A DNA stretch of 64,000 nt from Pedobacter sp. SYSU D00535. Lineage in GTDB: Bacteria > Bacteroidota > Bacteroidia > Sphingobacteriales > Sphingobacteriaceae. A program made the position numbers and the translations under genes. The DNA lies in the NCBI RefSeq assembly GCF_017355855.1, contig NZ_JAFEWD010000002.1, positions 186,001 through 250,000 on the forward strand, read 5' to 3'. This document shows positions 24,331-32,869 of the stretch, piece by piece; position 1 is the stretch's first letter; each line of letters opens with the position of its first letter. The notes under the pieces were generated by a model. That model was not told the DNA's origin, searched no databases, and saw nothing but the letters and a program-made list of their open reading frames with translations.

Positions 24331-25557
24331 ATGGCAGAAATCCTATTACACGATTACGAGGAAGAGTCTTGGTTCGGTAAAATATCTTATGGTATCGGGC
24401 AAGGCAATCTGTCCTCAAATGTTATTGTCCCTCTTATTCATGAAGCAAAAGGAGAGGAGCTGACCGTGAGACTGAGTTCTGGTGGAGGTTCCGTCTTTCA
24501 CGGATTTCGGATTTATAATGCGCTCGTAGAGCATGGAAACGTTCATATCATCATTGAAGGAATTGCTGCTTCAATTGCCTCGGTAATTGCAATGGCGGGT
24601 TCTAAAATCACAGCAAAGGCAGGATCTATGCTGATGGTGCATAAGCCTACAACCCAAGTTTGGATGTATGACTCAATGAATGCCGATGAACTACAAAGCG
24701 AAGCCGATGCTCTTAATAAGGTCCAAGAAGTTTTAAACAGTCTTTACACGAAGAGGACTGGGCTAGAGCCGGAAGTAATAGATGCTCTAATCAACAAAAC
24801 TACCTGGCTCACTCCAGCTGATGCACTGGCTCTAAACTTTGTCACTGACATAGAAGAAGGCAAAACCGCTTCAGCCTCAATCCCGGATAAGGTGATGAAT
24901 TACATCTTCCACTCTGCTCCTCAAAGAGTTAAAGACTACGCAAATCAGTATTACCCCAAAACAACAGATATGAATAAAGAAACAAAAGAAGCTTTGAAGC
25001 AAAATAAAGGACTGCTTTCAGGGCTAAAAAACGCTTTCAACAACTTCTTCAATTCGATTGAAGAGATCGAGAATTCCGAGGCCACTACCAAGGATGGCAC
25101 CACCTTCTTTTATGAAGGAGAGCTTGCTGAAGGAACCCCCGTATTCGCCGATGCTGAAATGACTACAGCTCTTGCTGACGGCGACTACGAGTTAGAAGAC
25201 GGTCGTTCGATGACTGTAGCTTCTGGTGCAGTTTCGACTATTGCAGAAGCAGCATCTGAGAATTCAGAAGACAAGGAAGATTCGGAAGAAATCACCGAGC
25301 TCCAGAATCGAATTGCCGAATTGGAGGCAGAAAACCAAGAGCTGAAAGCCGAAAATCAGGAAGTTACTACTGCACTAAATGACACGAACAAGGTTCTTAA
25401 TGTCATCAAGCAGAAAAAGAGCACTCACGAACCCAAGGACCGGAAGCAAAACTTCAAGAAGGACGCGAAGACCAAAGAGGACGAAGAAGACTTCAGGAAT
25501 AAACTTGAGGAGACTCGAAATCGAATAAAAAACAAGGGTAAGGATAAGAAGGACTAA
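24331..25557 (+). CDS. ClpP-type prohead protease fused to scaffold-like region
   Basis: The 408-aa protein's N-terminal about 190 residues form a ClpP/S14-like head maturation protease: SSGGGSVFHGFRIYNAL, IEGIAASIASVIAMAG with probable nucleophile S81, and MVHKP with H104. Residues about 220-408 are acidic, coiled-coil and lysine/glutamate-rich, typical of an internal scaffold. Such protease-scaffold fusions assemble and mature the procapsid. It lies directly upstream of the capsid gene. Confidence 0.85.
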   Translation: MAEILLHDYEEESWFGKISYGIGQGNLSSNVIVPLIHEAKGEELTVRLSSGGGSVFHGFRIYNALVEHGNVHIIIEGIAASIASVIAMAGSKITAKAGSMLMVHKPTTQVWMYDSMNADELQSEADALNKVQEVLNSLYTKRTGLEPEVIDALINKTTWLTPADALALNFVTDIEEGKTASASIPDKVMNYIFHSAPQRVKDYANQYYPKTTDMNKETKEALKQNKGLLSGLKNAFNNFFNSIEEIENSEATTKDGTTFFYEGELAEGTPVFADAEMTTALADGDYELEDGRSMTVASGAVSTIAEAASENSEDKEDSEEITELQNRIAELEAENQELKAENQEVTTALNDTNKVLNVIKQKKSTHEPKDRKQNFKKDAKTKEDEEDFRNKLEETRNRIKNKGKDKKD

Positions 25558-25605
25558 TTCTTTCCCAGGTCAATCAATTGAGTATTAAATTTAAAAAGAT
25601 AGCTA

Positions 25606-26685
25606 ATGGCATCACATCTTGACCAGTCAGACTTGACGTTCAGCGGAAAACAAATAGAATCTTTGAAGGAAGCGTTCTTCACCGCTGTTTTCTCTAAACC
25701 ACAGTTGAATGAAATATTCAACGTGATCACCGGCATCAAAGCCAAACAACAAATCGTAATCTTCGGATTACTCGGACTCGTTGGTAAAAAGTCGGGTCCT
25801 AATTGCGCACCAGAACCTAGTGCGGAAACGATTCCTGCAACTGAGAAATGGTGGGATCCAGAATGGATCGAAGACCGTTTCGAGGAGTGCTTTAAGGACC
25901 TGTTGAAAAAGTTCACTGCTTGGGGGCTTAAAAACGGTCTTGATAAAGCTGACCTTACCGGTACTGAGTTCGCTCTTTTCTTAGAAGATCGCATCTCTGA
26001 CGCCTTAGCAGAAGCAATCCTTCGTATCAGTATGTTTGCTAAAAAGTCAGCAGCAAACGTTTCAGGTGGTGGAGTTATTAAAAACGGTGTTTCCGTTGAT
26101 TTCTTCAACCAGATTGACGGATTTTGGGTTCAGGCTTTTGCCATCGTTGCGGCTAATAGCTCTCAACGTATCGCGATCGACAGGAACGGTGGAGCAAGTT
26201 ATGCTGCTCAGGCCTTCACCCAGGCAGATATCGATAACCAGGTTATTACAGGCGTTTTGCGAGCAATGATCGCAGCAGCTGACGAGCGTTTAACTTCTGA
26301 CCCTGGCGCTCAGTTCTGGGTTACTAAATCGGTTGCAGATCAGTATAAAGCCGAGCGCTTAAAAGCTGGTGCAAACCTTGAAATTGGCTACACTCGTACT
26401 GAGTCAGGAATGCAGCAGTTCGAATTTGACGGTTACCAGATTAACGTTCTGTCCTTCCAAGACAGAATCATCCGGGCATACATGGATAACGGCACTAAAT
26501 GGGATTTACCTCACCGTATTTTCTTCGGTGTTCGGGACAATCACCAGCTTGGAGTTGAGGAAGAAGGCAACTTGTCAGAACTGGATCCATTCTACGATAA
26601 GAAATCGAAAACTTACGTGGTTGACCTCGGATTCAGCCTTGACATGAAGATTGTTGAGGATTACAAACTGATAGTGGCTTACTAA
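25606..26685 (+). CDS. Major capsid protein
   Basis: The 359-aa protein follows the protease-scaffold gene. Its C-terminal half (SVDFFNQIDGFWVQAFAIVAAN, ITGVLRAMIAAADERL, HRIFFGVRDNHQLGVEEEG) resembles HK97-fold capsid proteins of Bacteroidetes phages. Size and position support the call; no single diagnostic motif exists. Confidence 0.7.
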   Translation: MASHLDQSDLTFSGKQIESLKEAFFTAVFSKPQLNEIFNVITGIKAKQQIVIFGLLGLVGKKSGPNCAPEPSAETIPATEKWWDPEWIEDRFEECFKDLLKKFTAWGLKNGLDKADLTGTEFALFLEDRISDALAEAILRISMFAKKSAANVSGGGVIKNGVSVDFFNQIDGFWVQAFAIVAANSSQRIAIDRNGGASYAAQAFTQADIDNQVITGVLRAMIAAADERLTSDPGAQFWVTKSVADQYKAERLKAGANLEIGYTRTESGMQQFEFDGYQINVLSFQDRIIRAYMDNGTKWDLPHRIFFGVRDNHQLGVEEEGNLSELDPFYDKKSKTYVVDLGFSLDMKIVEDYKLIVAY

Positions 26686-26731
26686 GCTGCTATCAGTTAC
26701 CCTCATATTATTAATCTGTAATAAAAAAAAC

Positions 26732-27334
26732 ATGTCAGCTTGTTCAAAAATCACTAAAAATAGACTCTACAACGCCTGCAAAAGAATTTTCGGAGGTGTT
26801 GAGGCGACTCTTTATCTGTTCAACCGATCAGATATTGAGTCATATATAAGGGACGCCCAGAACCCAAACGTCATCCGGGGTATTACCATGAAATCCACTG
26901 CGAAAGGTTTCCGCTATGAAGGATACAAAAAGTCCATCAAGCCAACGGTAACCGGAGTTTCGAAAGAATTTGGGTATTCATACCGTCATGCTATCGCGTT
27001 CCTGGTCCTTGAAAATGGCTCAGAGGCAAAAGCAGAGATCGAGGCGCTCGGTGCAGGTGAGTTTGTTGCTGTTATCATCAACAAGCAGAAGACTCACGAT
27101 GCAGCAATCGAAGTATTAGGTACTGACGTAGGACTTGTGCTTACTGATATGACCCGCGACCTTCAGGATACTGCTACAGAAGGAGCTTATGCCCTTACTC
27201 TTCAGAACGAAGAAGGTAACGAGGAGCCTCATTTGCCGGCTTCATTCGCCGTGTTGACAGAAGGTGCTACTCCTGTTTACTCTTATGATCTTTCAATCGC
27301 TGCTCTGGAAGCTTTAATTACTCCGGTAGTCTAG
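26732..27334 (+). CDS. Virion structural protein, unknown (candidate tail-tube or head decoration)
   Basis: The 200-aa protein has no named family. It is beta-rich, with a YRHAIAFLVLENGSEAKAEIEALGAGEFVAVIIN core. It lies between capsid and portal genes. Confidence 0.5.
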   Translation: MSACSKITKNRLYNACKRIFGGVEATLYLFNRSDIESYIRDAQNPNVIRGITMKSTAKGFRYEGYKKSIKPTVTGVSKEFGYSYRHAIAFLVLENGSEAKAEIEALGAGEFVAVIINKQKTHDAAIEVLGTDVGLVLTDMTRDLQDTATEGAYALTLQNEEGNEEPHLPASFAVLTEGATPVYSYDLSIAALEALITPVV

Positions 27335-27337
27335 TAA

Positions 27338-27892
27338 ATGACTCCTGAGGAATTAATTGAAAGAATCAAAGGGCTTAACAACATAATTATCCAACTAGGT
27401 AAGAGAGAACCAGAGGCTCTTGCAGAGTTGGATACTATTTATCGAGCAGCATTCGGACAAGGCTTCGTCCCAGGCTGCAAGAGTTGTGTAACAAAAGCTT
27501 TCCATAAACTCCAAGCTCTTACGCTTGACAAATTGAAAACCATGGCAGAACAAAAGTTTAAACTTAAAAAAGGCATCGTGATCCAGTATCCTGCCTTTTC
27601 TCCCAACATGTACACCTCGGACAACATGACTGATGAGGTGGCGGCGAAGTACTTGAAAGATAATCCGGATAAGGCTAAGTACTTCGAATCTATTCCTGAA
27701 GTCGTTAATGCTCCGATCGACGAGGACGAGGAAGAAGATGATGAGCTAACAGCGAAAGAGCTGATTGCTAAAATCAAAGCGACTCAGACCCTCGAAGAAC
27801 TGAACGAACTTGTTCCTGAGGGCGAAGACAGAAAGACTGTATTGGAGGCCGCTCAAAAGAAATCAGCTGAATTAGAAAAGACTGAAGAATAA
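27338..27892 (+). CDS. Virion-associated protein with acidic tail
   Basis: The 184-aa protein has an N-terminal GCKSC motif around residues 47-51, a conserved-looking KGIVIQYPAFSPNMYTSDNMTDEVAAKYL core, and an acidic linker (IDEDEEEDDE) before a helical C-terminus. Its position between capsid and portal suggests a head or neck role. No domain is recognised. Confidence 0.55.
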   Translation: MTPEELIERIKGLNNIIIQLGKREPEALAELDTIYRAAFGQGFVPGCKSCVTKAFHKLQALTLDKLKTMAEQKFKLKKGIVIQYPAFSPNMYTSDNMTDEVAAKYLKDNPDKAKYFESIPEVVNAPIDEDEEEDDELTAKELIAKIKATQTLEELNELVPEGEDRKTVLEAAQKKSAELEKTEE

Positions 27893-27898
27893 AGGTAG

Positions 27899-29242
27899 AT
27901 GAGCAAAGTAACAAACCTTCCCGGCACTGAGCCGCGCATAAAAAAGGTAGATGTAAAGAAGTACAGCATCGCTGGCTATGACGTTGACAATGCCTATCCT
28001 CAAAGGATTATGGAGTTGATCAATGCGTCTTCAACGGCTAAGCAGGCTGTAGGTATCTATGCGGACTTTATCGCTGGGGAGGGCTTTGCTGATTTGAACC
28101 TGTACAAGCTGAAGGTGAACTCGCGAGGCTTGACAGCTGATGACCTGCTGAACCGTGTTGCTTCGGACTTTGCACCTTTTAAAGGCTTCGCTATCCACGT
28201 AAACTGGAACGCTGCTTTCGAAATCGACTCTCTATACTATACTCCATTTGAGAATGTTCGGAAGGGAATTGAAGACTATGCTGGCCGTTATGCTGTTCAC
28301 TCCGACTGGAGGGGAAAGGTTAAGAAGGAAGAGATCGAATACGTTTACCCGTTCAATCCTGATCCGGCAGTTATTCAGGCACAAGTCGATGCAGAAGGTG
28401 GATGGGACAAGTACAATGGCCAGCTGTACTATTTCTCTGCTGATTACGAAGCGTATCCTCTTGCTAGTTGCGACGCTGTGATTGAGCCAATGAAGGCCGA
28501 AATTGCTTCCGATAAAACAACCACTTCCAATCTTGAGAACAACTTCGCTCTTAAAAATATATATGTGAATAAGGGCGAATTTCAAACAGAGGAGGAGCGG
28601 AGAGAATTTATTGAAGGTTTAAAGGCATTCATGGGACCAGAGGGAGAGCAGGTGATGGTTGCTGAGTGTGAAACAACAGAGAATACGCCGGAGGTCTTGA
28701 AGATTGAATCAGCTCTTAACGACAAGCTCTTCGCTTACACGGACGACAAGGTTCTGAAGAAGATCATTCGCCACTACAAGCAACCAGGTATTCTTCACTC
28801 TATCACCGATGGCGGCTACTTCAACCAGCAGCAGCTTCAGGACGCAATGAACTACTATAACGGGATCACTCGGAAAGATCGGATCCTGATGGAGCGAGTT
28901 TTTGAGGAGTTATTCCTCTTGTTCAAGGAGCAAGTGACTGATGACTTCCAGATCAAGCCGCTTACCTACAACAAGTACATGAGTGACTTCGGGCCAGAAT
29001 ACTTCCAGTATTTAACCAGGAACGAGATAAGGGCGAGTATTAATCAGCCAGAAATTGAAGATACTGACGCAGACAAGAAGCTTCTTGTTGAGATTCTCGG
29101 TGTCGGTGGAACTCAGGCGCTTCAGTCAATACTCGTTGATCCAAGTCTTTCAAGTGATCAGAAAATTAACACGCTCAAAATCATCTTTGGAATTTCCGAT
29201 GATGACGCGAGGTCTATGGTCTTGGGAAACGAAACTAATTAG
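27899..29242 (+). CDS. Portal protein
   Basis: The 447-aa protein has the N-terminal pattern DNAYPQRIMELINASSTAKQAVGIYADFIAGEGFAD and the central PLASCDAVIEPMKAEIASDK and GITRKDRILMERVFEELFLLFKE segments. These fit a Bacteroidetes phage portal, the dodecameric ring through which DNA enters. Length is normal for the family. It is unusually far downstream of terL. Confidence 0.7.
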   Translation: MSKVTNLPGTEPRIKKVDVKKYSIAGYDVDNAYPQRIMELINASSTAKQAVGIYADFIAGEGFADLNLYKLKVNSRGLTADDLLNRVASDFAPFKGFAIHVNWNAAFEIDSLYYTPFENVRKGIEDYAGRYAVHSDWRGKVKKEEIEYVYPFNPDPAVIQAQVDAEGGWDKYNGQLYYFSADYEAYPLASCDAVIEPMKAEIASDKTTTSNLENNFALKNIYVNKGEFQTEEERREFIEGLKAFMGPEGEQVMVAECETTENTPEVLKIESALNDKLFAYTDDKVLKKIIRHYKQPGILHSITDGGYFNQQQLQDAMNYYNGITRKDRILMERVFEELFLLFKEQVTDDFQIKPLTYNKYMSDFGPEYFQYLTRNEIRASINQPEIEDTDADKKLLVEILGVGGTQALQSILVDPSLSSDQKINTLKIIFGISDDDARSMVLGNETN

Positions 29243-29244
29243 CA

Positions 29245-29793
29245 ATGACACCAATCCTCCTGATAACTAAGGCCGACTTCATTCCTTATGTTGATCTTCC
29301 GGCTAACGTGGACGCTGTGAAGAAAATCAACATGCACATTGAACATGCTCAGCAGTTTGATCTGAAGCCATTGCTCGGTGATGTCCTGTATTACGATTTG
29401 CTAAAGAATAGTACAGAAGAAAAGTATGTGACCCTTTTGGACGGACAAGAGTATGAGGTGAATGGCGTACCTGTCCTGTTCAAGGGGCTTAAACCGGCGA
29501 TCGTTCACTTTGCTACAGCTAGGGTTCTTCCAAATATATCCAGCCAGATAACTCCTTCCGGAATGTTCCAGAAGCGTAACGAGTTCAGTGACCCTGTTGA
29601 CTTCAGAGATATCTCAAGGCAGGTAAAATATTTTGAAAGTTTGGCCCATGGCTACTGGGCGGAAGCGAGAGCGTTTCTTGATCAGAACTCCGACACCTAC
29701 ACACACTGGAGAAGTAACAAATGTGAATCACCACGCGCTTCAAGAAATAGCGGCGCAAGAATTTACGGAGTGAATAGCTATGGCAGGAGATAA
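29245..29793 (+). CDS. Head-tail connector-like protein (DUF6712-like)
   Basis: The 182-aa protein's N-terminus (LLITKADFIPYVDLPANVDAVKKINMHIEHAQQFDLKPLLG) resembles DUF6712-type proteins that follow the portal in Bacteroidetes phages. A head-completion or adaptor role is inferred from position. It overlaps the next gene by 14 bp. Confidence 0.6.
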   Translation: MTPILLITKADFIPYVDLPANVDAVKKINMHIEHAQQFDLKPLLGDVLYYDLLKNSTEEKYVTLLDGQEYEVNGVPVLFKGLKPAIVHFATARVLPNISSQITPSGMFQKRNEFSDPVDFRDISRQVKYFESLAHGYWAEARAFLDQNSDTYTHWRSNKCESPRASRNSGARIYGVNSYGRR

Positions 29794-30652
29794 GAAAATA
29801 TCGCAAATAGCCAAGCAGCTCCCGCTCCTGTCGGATGTAGTTGTAGCGGCCCGTGACAATAACGGCAATCCGATCAATATCACCTTCACCCTGGCTGATA
29901 TTCTCGCAGCTGTTACTGGTTCCCCGTTTAAGATTTTTCCTGACTCCGATTCCTACGAGTTCGTGAGTCCAAACGCAGTGATCACTGATAGTCGCTTGGC
30001 TGGAAAAACAGGGTATCCAATTTACTCGACTCAGGTGAACTCGGAGTTCCGGTCTGAAGATCTTACATACGATGCTGTAAATGGCCGGGTAACAATCAAA
30101 GACTTTGAGCTTCAGGAAGGTCAACATATTTCGATTTATCCTACTGTTGCGCTGAATGAATCGACCGGAAACTTCCAGGCAATCAATAACAAGATTGCCG
30201 CGCTCGAGGAGGATATTGAAGGCCTTCAGTCAGCTCTGCAAAGTGCGAATGAAGAAATCGATCAGCTGCAAATTGTGGCTGCTCCCTTCTCTATATCGAA
30301 CGGGCCAAGTGCCGGTTGGGTGCTGTGGGGGAAGCCCGCAAACCAGATTCCAGCAGGATGGGAGCCAGTACCAGAAATGGAAGGACGCATGGCCATTGGA
30401 GCAATTGCCGGCCATTCTCAATTTGATTTCGGAAAAACTGGAGGTTCAACATCCTATCAGCTTATGCTGCAAAATCTTCCTCCAATTGATCTGGCACTTA
30501 AACAAGCGAATAGTGATTCCGGATCCGGAGCATACGATGAGGGAAATTGGGGGGGAAGTAATCGGATAATCAAGCTTGGTGGAACATCGGCCCCATTCTC
30601 CCTGATGAACCCCTACAGGACTGTACATTTTATCAGAAGAAAGGCTTCTTAA
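29780..30652 (+). CDS. Tail collar-domain fibre protein
   Basis: The 290-aa protein has a coiled-coil near 135-170. The C-terminus carries a phage tail collar-like region: PAGWEPVPEMEGRMAIGAIAG followed by GKTGGS, with a C-terminal FIRRK, as in short-fibre tips. It likely contributes to host adsorption. Confidence 0.7.
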   Translation: MAGDKKISQIAKQLPLLSDVVVAARDNNGNPINITFTLADILAAVTGSPFKIFPDSDSYEFVSPNAVITDSRLAGKTGYPIYSTQVNSEFRSEDLTYDAVNGRVTIKDFELQEGQHISIYPTVALNESTGNFQAINNKIAALEEDIEGLQSALQSANEEIDQLQIVAAPFSISNGPSAGWVLWGKPANQIPAGWEPVPEMEGRMAIGAIAGHSQFDFGKTGGSTSYQLMLQNLPPIDLALKQANSDSGSGAYDEGNWGGSNRIIKLGGTSAPFSLMNPYRTVHFIRRKAS

Positions 30653-30653
30653 T

Positions 30654-31622
30654 ATGCCGTTGAAAGATTTTATAAGGACACCAAAAAGCGAAAAACTTAT
30701 TCAAGACTTTGCTCTGAAAGTAGGCGGCATTCTTTATATACCGGTAGATAGTGAGGAAGTTCCTGAACAGCCAGGTGCGCTGAGGCGTTACAATGGAAAT
30801 TGGGAAGGATGGGACGGAACTGAGTGGGAGAGCTTAGGAGGAATTTCCCCTGAGGACTTGGGACCGGGTTTAACTGTAGTAGACGACAAGGTCACCCTCG
30901 ATACTGAGACTCTTGCTCTTGTATCGCCAACTATCTATCCGGAATGGACCATCTACAGGAATGACGGCCTGACTCCATACGCGACTCCTTACACTACTGC
31001 AAAGCATATCACAGTAGACAAAGGCTGTAAAGTTGATCTATCAGCCATATTTAATTATCCGGTCCCCGGAGCTGGCCAAGGTGCTCCAACTGGAATGAGC
31101 GGTAACTTCCCGGGAAGCTTGCCTTCACCTGGTAATAACTCCAGTGTACTAGCAGTAGCTGGCATTGTTGCAAATGCCAGCTACAGCGTGACTCTGAGCA
31201 AGCCGAAGTCTGGATTGATGGTAGTGGGAAGTTCAGTAAAACCCGCGACGGGAAACGACACCACGAGCGACAGTATTTCTGTAAACTTCCAAGGACGGGG
31301 AGTGCTAGCTTACTTTCCGGATGCTGCTTTGTCAGCTGCTCAGATTGAATCAGTTTTAAACGGTGCCAGTTTCCAGACGAGCAGATCAAGGACCTTCTCA
31401 GGTGTTACGGCCAGCGGAGGAAATTACACCTATTACATATATGACGCTTCGCTGGGGAATATAACCAACGCTATTCAGAACGGCGCGCTTCCTGTCCTAG
31501 GGGCTTTTCAATTCCTATCCCAAGTTACGATCACGAATGCGGCGGGCTTTCAAATGCCTGTGATAGTGGTTCGAAGCAATGCGACGGATGCTTTTAATAA
31601 TGTAACACTAGCTTTTTCATAA
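30654..31622 (+). CDS. Tail fibre protein
   Basis: The 322-aa protein has an N-terminal MPLKDFIRTPKSEKLIQDFALKVGGILYIP, then a glycine/serine/threonine-rich beta region typical of fibre shafts. It is one of four consecutive fibre genes. Confidence 0.6.
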   Translation: MPLKDFIRTPKSEKLIQDFALKVGGILYIPVDSEEVPEQPGALRRYNGNWEGWDGTEWESLGGISPEDLGPGLTVVDDKVTLDTETLALVSPTIYPEWTIYRNDGLTPYATPYTTAKHITVDKGCKVDLSAIFNYPVPGAGQGAPTGMSGNFPGSLPSPGNNSSVLAVAGIVANASYSVTLSKPKSGLMVVGSSVKPATGNDTTSDSISVNFQGRGVLAYFPDAALSAAQIESVLNGASFQTSRSRTFSGVTASGGNYTYYIYDASLGNITNAIQNGALPVLGAFQFLSQVTITNAAGFQMPVIVVRSNATDAFNNVTLAFS

Positions 31623-31623
31623 T

Positions 31624-32856
31624 ATGCCTTTAGAAAATCCAGACATACTCGAACACGCCAATAAAAACAACGCGGCTCTCGATACGGATTTCGTCAGAGG
31701 TGCTCCTCGCGTAGTTGCTAATCTTACTGAGCTATATGCCCTTGCTTCCAAAGCTGATCAGCTGAAGAATCACGCTACCATTGTGACTGTACTTGATGAC
31801 GGGAACGGTAAGAAGCAGCGCTACGAGCTGGTCAATAAGGCTGATATTACTAATGGCGTATTCAATCCAACTGCGTGGTTGCTTTACACTGTAGGAGCTG
31901 ATGAAAATAAATTCCTCGTTAAAACGGGCACTACTCAGCAAAACGTAGCTCCAATAACGAACTTCCAGAATAGCGTTTTTGGTCGGAGATTCTATGTAAA
32001 TAATCCTCACACCAACAGCACACAGAATTCAGTACTGGTTGAACTCGGCTACACTGATACATTCCCGGAAGTGTGGGGGACGCTTACCCTTTACAGGCAC
32101 AATAGAAATACAAATACTTTCTATTCTGTAAAGATTTTACCGCCCTCCAACCCGACTAAAAATTATCAGTACCAGTATCCCGCTGATGACGGAACATTTG
32201 CACTGACTAAGCAGATCCCTGACGTAACGGTCAAGGAAGACAAGACCAACAAGAATCAGCCGAACGGATATGCTGGTCTCGACAGCGCCGGAAAAGTTGC
32301 CGCCGAACAGCTCCCTTCTTATGTAGATGATATTGTTGAGGTAGCTACTCAATCCGCGCTACCACAACCAGGAGAGACAGGCAAGATCTATATCGCGCTG
32401 GATACCGGAGCCGAATACCGTTGGGGTGGCAGCACCTACGCTGAGATCATTGCAAGTCCGGGCAGTACTGATGAGATCACCGAGGGAAACAATAATAAGT
32501 TCTTCACTGTCGCACGTACCATCGGGTCGGTCCTTACTGGCTATGTAAAGGCCCTCACTAAGGAAACGATCACGGCTGGGAAAAGCATCCTTGAAGCTTT
32601 CGGGATTCTTGAAAAACGACTCGAAGATGTCGAGAACGGGCTTTCAGAACTTCAAGATACTGTGTCGGCTCAAGCTTTTACTCCGATCCCTGCTAATACT
32701 AATGGCGGTCATCCTAAAGTGGACATTAACACGGAGCATGAATACAGGATGTACGTGCTGCAATACTTAGGAACGGGAGGAACTACTGAGCCTGATCCTA
32801 GCGATCCGGTTACCTACATGCAGGCGGGCTATGTCGATCAAGGATATGTACAATAA
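31624..32856 (+). CDS. Tail fibre protein
   Basis: The 410-aa beta-rich protein has a NGYAGLDSAGKVAAEQLPSYVDDIVEV segment, the recurrent GYaglDsnGKVp..qLP motif of phage fibre proteins. A coiled-coil segment lies near 330-350. It is probably trimeric and adhesive. Confidence 0.75.
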   Translation: MPLENPDILEHANKNNAALDTDFVRGAPRVVANLTELYALASKADQLKNHATIVTVLDDGNGKKQRYELVNKADITNGVFNPTAWLLYTVGADENKFLVKTGTTQQNVAPITNFQNSVFGRRFYVNNPHTNSTQNSVLVELGYTDTFPEVWGTLTLYRHNRNTNTFYSVKILPPSNPTKNYQYQYPADDGTFALTKQIPDVTVKEDKTNKNQPNGYAGLDSAGKVAAEQLPSYVDDIVEVATQSALPQPGETGKIYIALDTGAEYRWGGSTYAEIIASPGSTDEITEGNNNKFFTVARTIGSVLTGYVKALTKETITAGKSILEAFGILEKRLEDVENGLSELQDTVSAQAFTPIPANTNGGHPKVDINTEHEYRMYVLQYLGTGGTTEPDPSDPVTYMQAGYVDQGYVQ

Positions 32857-32869
32857 AATATTTTAATAT

